Of a stretch of DNA of 7,418 nt, positions 1-4,109 are shown piece by piece. The notes under the pieces were generated by a model. The model saw only the letters and a program-made list of their open reading frames with translations. It was not told the DNA's origin and searched no databases. The translations under genes and the position numbers were made by a program. The stretch is from Gammaproteobacteria bacterium (GTDB taxonomy: Bacteria > Pseudomonadota > Gammaproteobacteria > Pseudomonadales > Pseudomonadaceae). How positions within the stretch are numbered: position 1 is the first letter of the stretch; every line of letters begins with the position of its first letter. Location: positions 1 through 7,418 of the forward strand of contig JAAZJF010000114.1 of NCBI GenBank assembly GCA_012800475.1, given 5' to 3'.

Positions 1-1374
1 ACAGCCGATGCCAAAGTGATTGGCGGCACGGTCAACCAAACCGGTAGCTTGCAGGTGCAGGTCGAGCAAATCGGTGCCAATACCGTGTTGGCGCACATTA
101 TTCGCTTGGTGGAACAAGCCCAAGGTAGCAAATTACCCATTCAAGGCTTGGTTGATCGCATTACCTTATGGTTTGTCCCTGCGGTGATGCTGGCGGCGGT
201 GCTGACCTTTATTATTTGGATGATTTTTGCCCCTGCGCCAGCGCTCAGTTTAGCGGTGGTGAATGCCGTGGCGGTACTGATTATCGCTTGCCCGTGCGCG
301 ATGGGTTTAGCGACTCCGACTTCAATTATGGTCGGTACCGGTCGCGCCGCGCAGCTGGGCATTCTGTTTCGCCAAGGCCAAGCGCTGCAAGACCTGAAAG
401 ACGTTAAAGTCATCGCTGTGGATAAAACCGGTACTTTAACCGAAGGCAAACCCCAGCTGACTGATTTTACCGTCACCGCAGGTCAGCAAGACGATACCGT
501 GCTGGCACTGGTTGCCGCCGTTGAGCAGCAGTCTGAACATCCGATTGCCCAAGCCATTGTACAAGATGCCGAGCAACGCGGCTTAAGCATTCCAAGTATT
601 ACTGAGTTCCAGTCCATCACTGGTATGGGCGTGCAGGCGCTGGTCGATGGCCAGTTGGTGCAGATCGGTGCTGATCGTTTTATGCACAGTTTAGATATCA
701 GTACTGATGAATTTTCTGCGCAAGCGCAACAACTCGGCGAGCAAGGTAAATCACCCATGTATGCGGCGATTGCTGGCCGCTTGGCCGTGATGATGGCGGT
801 CAGTGACCCGATCAAATCGAGCAGTAAAGCGGCGATTGATCATCTGCATCAGCAAGGCTTACAAGTGGCGATGATCACTGGCGATAACCAACACACTGCT
901 AATGCCATTGCCAAGCAGTTAGGGATTGATCATGTGGTCGCGCAAGTGCTGCCCGAAGCGAAAGTTGAGGCCGTCAAAGCGCTGCAACAACAACACGGCA
1001 AAGTGGCCTATGTCGGCGATGGCATTAATGATGCGCCAGCGCTGGCCGCCGCCGATGTGGGGATTGCCATTGGTACTGGTACCGATATCGCTATGGATGC
1101 CGCTGATGTGGTGCTGATGTCTGGCCACTTAACCGGCGTGATCAATGCGCTGGCGTTATCCAAAGCCACCTTGCGCAATATCAGTCAAAACCTATTCTGG
1201 GCCTTTGCTTACAATATCGCCTTGATTCCAGTGGCGGCAGGGATTCTTTACCCATTCAATGGCACGCTACTGTCGCCGGTTTTAGCGGCCGGTGCGATGG
1301 CTTTATCTAGCGTCTTTGTGGTGAGTAATGCGCTACGTTTACGTGGTTTTAAAGCACCGCTGGAGGCGTTATGA
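1..1374 (+). CDS. copA: Cu(I)-exporting P1B-type ATPase CopA, C-terminal part (5' end off window)
   Basis: This integral inner-membrane pump couples ATP hydrolysis to Cu(I) export from the cytoplasm. The reading frame is open from base 1, so the ATG at 16 is internal. The N-terminal metal-binding domains, the first membrane helices and the TGE part of the actuator domain lie upstream of the window. Counting from base 1, the visible parts are the end of the actuator domain (VIGGTVNQTGS), a membrane hairpin at about 48-105 with the Cu-binding CPC at 97-99, the phosphorylation motif DKTGTLTEG (Asp 141), the SEHP motif of P1B pumps (His about 180), MITGDN at about 291, and the hinge GDGINDAP at about 339. 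Two last helices carry AYN and MALSS, which with CPC are the family's Cu(I) transport ligands; this separates it from Zn/Cd pumps. The stop lies a few bases before cueR, and CueR is the expected activator. Its promoter is not in the window. Confidence 0.96.
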   Translation, partial: TADAKVIGGTVNQTGSLQVQVEQIGANTVLAHIIRLVEQAQGSKLPIQGLVDRITLWFVPAVMLAAVLTFIIWMIFAPAPALSLAVVNAVAVLIIACPCAMGLATPTSIMVGTGRAAQLGILFRQGQALQDLKDVKVIAVDKTGTLTEGKPQLTDFTVTAGQQDDTVLALVAAVEQQSEHPIAQAIVQDAEQRGLSIPSITEFQSITGMGVQALVDGQLVQIGADRFMHSLDISTDEFSAQAQQLGEQGKSPMYAAIAGRLAVMMAVSDPIKSSSKAAIDHLHQQGLQVAMITGDNQHTANAIAKQLGIDHVVAQVLPEAKVEAVKALQQQHGKVAYVGDGINDAPALAAADVGIAIGTGTDIAMDAADVVLMSGHLTGVINALALSKATLRNISQNLFWAFAYNIALIPVAAGILYPFNGTLLSPVLAAGAMALSSVFVVSNALRLRGFKAPLEAL

Positions 1375-1376
1375 AG

Positions 1377-1790
1377 ATGAATATCGGTGAAGCCGCAGCG
1401 GCTTCAGGACTCAGTCGTAAAATGATCCGCTATTACGAGGAAAGCGGTTTATTAACCGCAGCGCCACGCAATAGCTCAGGCTATCGAACCTACAATGACA
1501 GCAGCGTGCAACAACTGTGCTTTATTAAACGGGCGCGTGATTTGGGCTTTTCTTTAGAGCGTATCAAAACACTGCTAAGCCTTTGGCACAATACCGACCG
1601 TCACAGCGCTGATGTTAAAGCCCTTGCGCAGCTGTATATGGCAGAGCTGGATCGTGATATCAGCCACCTGCAAAGCATGCGCGAACAGCTGGCCAGTTTG
1701 GTGAATCAATGTCACGGCGACGGCCAGCCGGACTGCCCCATTCTTAACGGTTTAGCGCAGACCAACAGCCCACTGGCGAGCCCAGCCTAA
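1377..1790 (+). CDS. cueR: Cu(I)-responsive MerR-family transcriptional regulator CueR
   Basis: This cytoplasmic dimeric activator binds between over-spaced -35 and -10 elements and switches on copper efflux genes when Cu(I), Ag(I) or Au(I) is bound. The N-terminal winged helix (MNIGEAAAASGLSRKMIRYY) is followed by a dimerisation helix and the metal loop CHGDGQPDCP. Counting from the ATG at 1377, the metal-loop cysteines fall at 112 and 120 and the RHSADVK serine at 77, the same numbers as in E. coli CueR; Ser77 is the residue that marks monovalent-metal sensors. An ATG at 1371 would add Met-Lys and overlap the copA stop (ATGA). GGAGG at 1362-1366 lies 4 nt from 1371 and 10 nt from 1377, so spacing does not decide, and the homology favours 1377. 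The E. coli C-terminal CCHH tail is absent. Being last-to-first coupled to copA, the regulator is probably made from the promoter it controls. Confidence 0.93.
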   Translation: MNIGEAAAASGLSRKMIRYYEESGLLTAAPRNSSGYRTYNDSSVQQLCFIKRARDLGFSLERIKTLLSLWHNTDRHSADVKALAQLYMAELDRDISHLQSMREQLASLVNQCHGDGQPDCPILNGLAQTNSPLASPA

Positions 1791-2128
1791 TGCAACGGCT
1801 GATCGCACTGCTGTCGAGCAATCTCTGCACTGTGCTGATGTTGTTGCTGCTGATGTTTCTCGCGCTGCCGCTCGCTTTTGCACAGCCCGTGCACGAATCA
1901 CCCGCCAGCAGTCTGCACAGCCAACATAAGGCGAATACCGCTGCGACAATGGATTGTGAAGCGGATTGCGCTGGCACTGTGCACTATTGTTGCTTGTATG
2001 CGCTGTTCGCGGATTCTACATCCATCTCGTTTCAGCCCCACACCGCACACAGCAGTACGCTGGCGTATTTTTTCAATTCCAGACACATCGCCCCGCTCAC
2101 GCAACCACCCAAAAGCGCTTCGAGTTAA
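1790..2128 (+). CDS. Small secreted or membrane-anchored Cys/His-rich protein of the copper cluster, unrecognised
   Basis: I do not recognise a named family. The 112-residue product has a strongly hydrophobic N-terminal segment (about 13-31, ending ALPLAFA) that reads as a signal peptide with cleavage after AFA, or as a membrane anchor. The mature part is polar and rich in possible metal ligands: Cys 56, 60, 67 and 68 in MDCEADC...HYCC, plus His 35, 43, 46, 66, 84, 87 and 99. It ends in a proline-containing tail (APLTQPPK). Layout and composition recall small periplasmic proteins such as CopL or CzcI found in metal-resistance operons, but this is an inference without alignment. The ATG shares one base with the cueR stop (TAATG), suggesting translational coupling; the Shine-Dalgarno sequence is weak (GGCGAG at 1775-1780). 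A copper-binding or copper-buffering role in the periplasm is plausible from its position between cueR and the DUF411 gene. Confidence 0.72.
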   Translation: MQRLIALLSSNLCTVLMLLLLMFLALPLAFAQPVHESPASSLHSQHKANTAATMDCEADCAGTVHYCCLYALFADSTSISFQPHTAHSSTLAYFFNSRHIAPLTQPPKSASS

Positions 2129-2151
2129 TCAATCTATTATTTTTTAATTTC

Positions 2152-2155
2152 GGAG
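2152..2155 (+). promoter_or_regulatory. Ribosome binding site that decides the DUF411 gene start
   Basis: GGAG here is 1 nt from the ATG at 2157 but 7 nt from the in-frame ATG at 2163, so 2163 is the likelier start. The AT-rich run at 2131-2149 upstream may aid initiation. Confidence 0.6.
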
Positions 2156-2162
2156 TATGACC

Positions 2163-2603
2163 ATGCACAACCTATTCACTCGCCTGATTTCAGTCGGCGC
2201 ATTCAGCCTATTCGCCAGCCAAGCACTGGCAGCGCCCATCAACGCCACGCTGCATAAAGACCCTAATTGCGGCTGCTGCATTGAATATGCACACTACTTA
2301 GAAGACAACGGCTTCAACGTAAACATGATCGATCACGCCAATATGACGCCCGTCAAACAACGCTTAGGCACCGCACAAGCGGCCAGTTGTCATACGGTAG
2401 AAATTGAAGGCTATGTGGTCGAAGGCCATGTGCCAGTCGCCGCCATTAACAAGATGCTCACCGAGCAGCCTGCTATCAAAGGCCTAGCACTACCCGGTAT
2501 GCCGCTCAACTCACCGGGCATGGGCCCTGAGAAGAAAGGCAGCTTGCAGGTGTTAGAATTAAATGCCCAAGGCAAACCGACTGGCATTTATATTACGCTG
2601 TAA
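2163..2603 (+). CDS. DUF411 family periplasmic metal-associated protein
   Basis: The product is a small exported protein of the DUF411 family, often found next to copper or silver resistance genes and presumed to bind metal; its biochemical role is not established. Counting from 2163 it has 146 residues. A signal peptide (about 1-23, ending SQALA) is followed by a thioredoxin-like start with the motif DPNCGCC (Cys 36, 38 and 39), then ASCHT (Cys 76, His 77), GYVVEGHVP (83-91) and the methionine-containing PGMP and SPGMG segments near 111-121. All of these are family hallmarks, and Cys, His and Met together suit Cu(I). It lies 34 nt after the preceding gene, on the same strand, and before a hairpin, so it is the probable last gene of the copA-cueR cluster. 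Whether it also has its own promoter cannot be seen; I found no good -35/-10 pair in the short gap. Confidence 0.92.
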   Translation: MHNLFTRLISVGAFSLFASQALAAPINATLHKDPNCGCCIEYAHYLEDNGFNVNMIDHANMTPVKQRLGTAQAASCHTVEIEGYVVEGHVPVAAINKMLTEQPAIKGLALPGMPLNSPGMGPEKKGSLQVLELNAQGKPTGIYITL

Positions 2604-2623
2604 GCAGTATCGCAAACCAAAAA

Positions 2624-2656
2624 CGCGGCCTGCAGCATGCTGTAGGCCGTTCATTT
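2624..2656 (+). terminator. Hairpin after the DUF411 gene, weak intrinsic terminator
   Basis: A 10-bp stem (2626-2635 with 2640-2649, CGGCCTGCAG / CTGTAGGCCG, one G-T pair) closes a CATG loop, starting 22 nt after the stop codon. The following TTCATTT is only a poor U tract, so termination may be incomplete or the hairpin may stabilise the mRNA end. It lies between two convergent genes. Confidence 0.55.
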
Positions 2657-2724
2657 ATGAGCGACATATCGCAGGCAAGAAAATGTAAGTCGGTCATTTA
2701 TGGTCGACACAACACTGCCATAGG

Positions 2725-3201
2725 CTAAAAAATACCCGCCTCTAATCCAGCCGCCATCGACATGCCCAGCTCCTCGCATTGCGCCAAAAACGCCTCATCC
2801 CACGTCCCTTTACACAGCAGCGGCTCTTGCACTTGCTGCCAGCGCAAACCGGTCAGAATGGTATTCAGCGCACGCAAAGTCCCCGTCCCATCATGCCCTG
2901 CACGCACCACCAGCGCACAGGCCAAGCCTTGCTTCTCTTCTAACACCGGATAATAGCTGCGATCAAAAAAGTCTTTCATCGCCCCACTCATATAGGCAAG
3001 ATTTTCTGGCGTCAGCAAAATAATCGCATCCGCTTGCAACACCTGCTCAGGCCCCGCCTGCAAAGGACTCATCACCTGCACAGCAACACCATCAATATCC
3101 TCATGCCCAGCACCACGCACAATCGCATCCACCATCCGCTGCAAATTATCAGACGGCGCATGCGCAATAATAAACAGCTGTTTACCCAACACATCAGTCA
3201 T
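2725..3201 (-). CDS. Flavodoxin-fold NAD(P)H-dependent oxidoreductase
   Basis: The product is a cytoplasmic 158-residue single-domain protein of the flavodoxin / NADPH-dependent FMN reductase superfamily; the physiological substrate is unknown. The first strand and loop are KQLFIIAHAPSDN, where the usual Ser/Thr-rich FMN phosphate loop is reduced to AHAPSDN. The next strand is ADAIILLTPE, and NLAYMSGAMKDFFDRSYYP is the typical flavin-ring loop and helix of this group. The later segment VVRAGHDGTGTLRALN contributes another active-site loop. The start at 3201 is preferred over the ATG at 3207 because of Shine-Dalgarno spacing. The gene is convergent with the copper cluster and divergent from the DUF2782 gene, and appears to be monocistronic. 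Residues 1-5 are poorly constrained. The fold call is firm; binding of FMN rather than FAD is inferred from size and family. Confidence 0.86.
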   Translation of the reverse strand: MTDVLGKQLFIIAHAPSDNLQRMVDAIVRGAGHEDIDGVAVQVMSPLQAGPEQVLQADAIILLTPENLAYMSGAMKDFFDRSYYPVLEEKQGLACALVVRAGHDGTGTLRALNTILTGLRWQQVQEPLLCKGTWDEAFLAQCEELGMSMAAGLEAGIF

Positions 3202-3207
3202 ATCCAT

Positions 3208-3212
3208 CTCCC
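3208..3212 (-). promoter_or_regulatory. Ribosome binding site that decides the flavodoxin-fold gene start
   Basis: On the minus strand GGGAG abuts the ATG at 3207 with no spacer but sits 6 nt before the in-frame ATG at 3201, which makes 3201 the workable start. Confidence 0.6.
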
Positions 3213-3303
3213 ATCAGCAGTATTAATAGAGGGTTGCGCCACTATACCCACATCTTGCCAACCCTTTCACTCCACACTCAACACGACAAACACCCCGACA
3301 CCA

Positions 3304-3348
3304 AGCAAACCAGCAAACCAGCAAACCAGCAAACCAGCAAACCAGCAA
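3304..3348. repeat. Short tandem repeat, unit AGCAAACC, 5.6 copies
   Basis: Five perfect consecutive copies of the 8-bp unit AGCAAACC (3304-3343) are followed by a partial copy AGCAA (3344-3348). The copies are identical, so the array is young or prone to slippage. It lies about 100 bp upstream of the flavodoxin-fold gene start, where copy number could alter promoter spacing. Because 8 is not a multiple of 3, an overlapping frame would cycle through all three phases. Confidence 0.95.
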
Positions 3349-3359
3349 CTTTACTCTTA
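3346..3359 (+). repeat. Left copy of diverged direct repeat CAACYTTRCTCTTA
   Basis: CAACTTTACTCTTA here matches CAACCTTGCTCTTA at 3523-3536 at 12 of 14 positions, and both run on into A-rich tails ending in AAAAC. The copy ends 33 nt before the stem-closed element. Low sequence complexity makes chance similarity possible. Confidence 0.45.
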
Positions 3360-3392
3360 AAAAAACAAGTAAACACCACCATTGCTCAACAA

Positions 3393-3493
3393 GTTCAGCG
3401 CTGTTGCTGTGACAAGCGCAGCCATGGATGGCGCAGCGCCGGAGTTGAACCCCGGACGGATTCATCGACGGAACAACAGCAATAGCGCTGGAC
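3393..3493. repeat. GC-rich element closed by long terminal inverted repeats; possible REP/MITE-like repeat or structured RNA
   Basis: The left arm at 3396-3410 (CAGCGCTGTTGCTGT) pairs with 3476-3490 (ACAGCAATAGCGCTG) at 14 of 15 positions, with one G-T pair. The stem extends outward to 3393 and 3493 with one further G-T pair, giving 18 paired positions around a 65-nt centre. The centre holds smaller hairpins: GCC-ATGGAT-GGC (3421-3432, extendable by one A-T pair), the competing GGCGC-A-GCGCC (3430-3440), and CCGGAG/CCCCGG around TTGAA (3439-3455, one A-C mismatch on + and G-U on -). GGA occurs six times, three of them as ANGGA (3424, 3456, 3468). Composition contrasts sharply with the A/C-rich surroundings, suggesting insertion. 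I cannot tell a dispersed DNA repeat from a transcribed RNA. Confidence 0.75.
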
Positions 3494-3522
3494 GCCCCGC
3501 GCCGAACAACTAAACAACCCAA

Positions 3523-3536
3523 CAACCTTGCTCTTA
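3523..3536 (+). repeat. Right copy of diverged direct repeat CAACYTTRCTCTTA
   Basis: This is the partner of 3346-3359. It begins 29 nt after the stem-closed element, so the two copies sit almost symmetrically around it. Confidence 0.45.
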
Positions 3537-3634
3537 CAAAACACCACAAACCCCACACATATCAACACGCCCCACACCGCTCTTGCTAAACTCAAACTGT
3601 TACCGCACCCACTCGTCGAAAAAGGATCAAGACT

Positions 3635-3922
3635 ATGCGTACTACTTTGCAGCGTTTCACACTCGCCGGCATCTTACTCGCCTGCCCAGTACTGGGTTTT
3701 GCAGAAGAATCAGTCAGCGGCGAACCCGACGTCACCATCGTCCAAAAAGGTGACAAAACAGTCGAAGAATATCGCCTCAATGGTTTTTTATACGCCGTCA
3801 AAGTCACCCCTAAAAAAGGCAAACCCTACTTTTTAGTTCGTGCCGACGGCAGCGATGGCAACTTTATTCGCGCCGACAAACCTGAGCTGCGCATCCCCTC
3901 ATGGGAAATTTTCAGCTGGTAA
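3635..3922 (+). CDS. DUF2782 family small secreted protein
   Basis: The product has 95 residues and belongs to the DUF2782 family, small uncharacterised proteins of Pseudomonas-like bacteria. A signal peptide (about 1-23, ending VLGFA) is followed by the family core PDVTIVQKGDKTVEEYRLNG, LYAVKVTPKKGKPYFLV and RADGSDGNFIRADK, ending in a tryptophan-rich PSWEIFSW. LLAC at 14-17 is an imperfect lipobox, so lipoprotein processing at Cys17 is an alternative to ordinary cleavage. The start is supported by AAAGGA (3621-3626), 8 nt upstream. It stands alone, with the flavodoxin-fold gene diverging on one side and betT converging on the other. In Pseudomonas this family usually sits beside thrB and polA; neither is present here. 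The function is unknown; periplasmic location is inferred from the signal sequence. Confidence 0.88.
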   Translation: MRTTLQRFTLAGILLACPVLGFAEESVSGEPDVTIVQKGDKTVEEYRLNGFLYAVKVTPKKGKPYFLVRADGSDGNFIRADKPELRIPSWEIFSW

Positions 3923-3935
3923 ATACATCACCCAC

Positions 3936-3973
3936 AAAAAAGGGCGACACTGTTCAACAGCGTCGCCCTTTTT
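3936..3973. terminator. Strong bidirectional intrinsic terminator between the DUF2782 gene and betT
   Basis: An 8-bp stem AGGGCGAC / GTCGCCCT (3941-3948 with 3962-3969) continues past one A-C mismatch into CTG/CAG around a short loop. It is followed by T5 on the + strand, and A6 at 3936-3941 gives a U tract for - strand transcripts. It begins 13 nt after the DUF2782 stop and can also end betT transcripts arriving from the right. Confidence 0.88.
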
Positions 3974-4033
3974 AATGTCATCATCGCAATCGCCCTCACA
4001 GAACAATCACGACACCCTGCAGTATGTGCAGCC

Positions 4034-4057
4034 TTAGAGCGCTTCCCAACGCTCTAA
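4034..4057. other. Hairpin downstream of the betT stop, without a U tract
   Basis: TTAGAGCG and CGCTCTAA form a perfect 8-bp stem around an 8-nt loop, 53 nt beyond the betT stop codon. No T run follows on either strand, so it is more likely an mRNA 3' structure than a full terminator. Confidence 0.5.
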
Positions 4058-4109
4058 ATGAATCCAAACCTCAATTCAACCCAGCACACACTCAGAGCTG
4101 CTCCACTGA

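Larger units (their letters stand above)
3213..3622. other. A/C-rich gene-free spacer between two divergent genes
   Basis: No credible gene lies here; open frames on either strand run through repeats and show no family resemblance. The + strand is notably poor in G outside the central element (roughly 3234-3392 and 3505-3610), giving a strong purine/pyrimidine-independent strand bias of A and C. The spacer holds an 8-bp tandem repeat (3304-3348), a GC-rich stem-closed element (3393-3493) and a pair of flanking diverged direct repeats. It must also carry the promoters of the two outward-facing genes, but I could not identify a convincing -35/-10 pair; TGCTAAACT at 3584-3592 is only a weak extended -10 candidate for the rightward gene. 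Confidence 0.7.

Noticed and set aside
3304..3348. CRISPR-like repetition
   Set aside because: Units are 8 bp, directly abutting and without spacers; there are no cas genes.
3439..3455. tRNA T-arm-like GGGGTTCAACTCC on the minus strand
   Set aside because: The loop resembles TTCAA, but no acceptor, D or anticodon arms of tRNA geometry surround it; the stem is part of the larger inverted-repeat element.
3393..3493. Integron attC site
   Set aside because: The arms do not carry the RYYYAAC/GTTRRRY core sites, and neither an integrase nor a cassette gene is present.
3223..3558. 111-codon open frame on the minus strand across the spacer
   Set aside because: It runs through the tandem repeat (giving an LLVCWFAG-type periodic peptide) and the inverted-repeat element, with a Cys/Trp-rich composition and no family resemblance; it is a by-product of low G on the other strand.
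3528..3836. 102-codon plus-strand open frame overlapping the DUF2782 gene
   Set aside because: It is out of frame with the clear DUF2782 gene, which has a signal peptide, ribosome binding site and conserved core.
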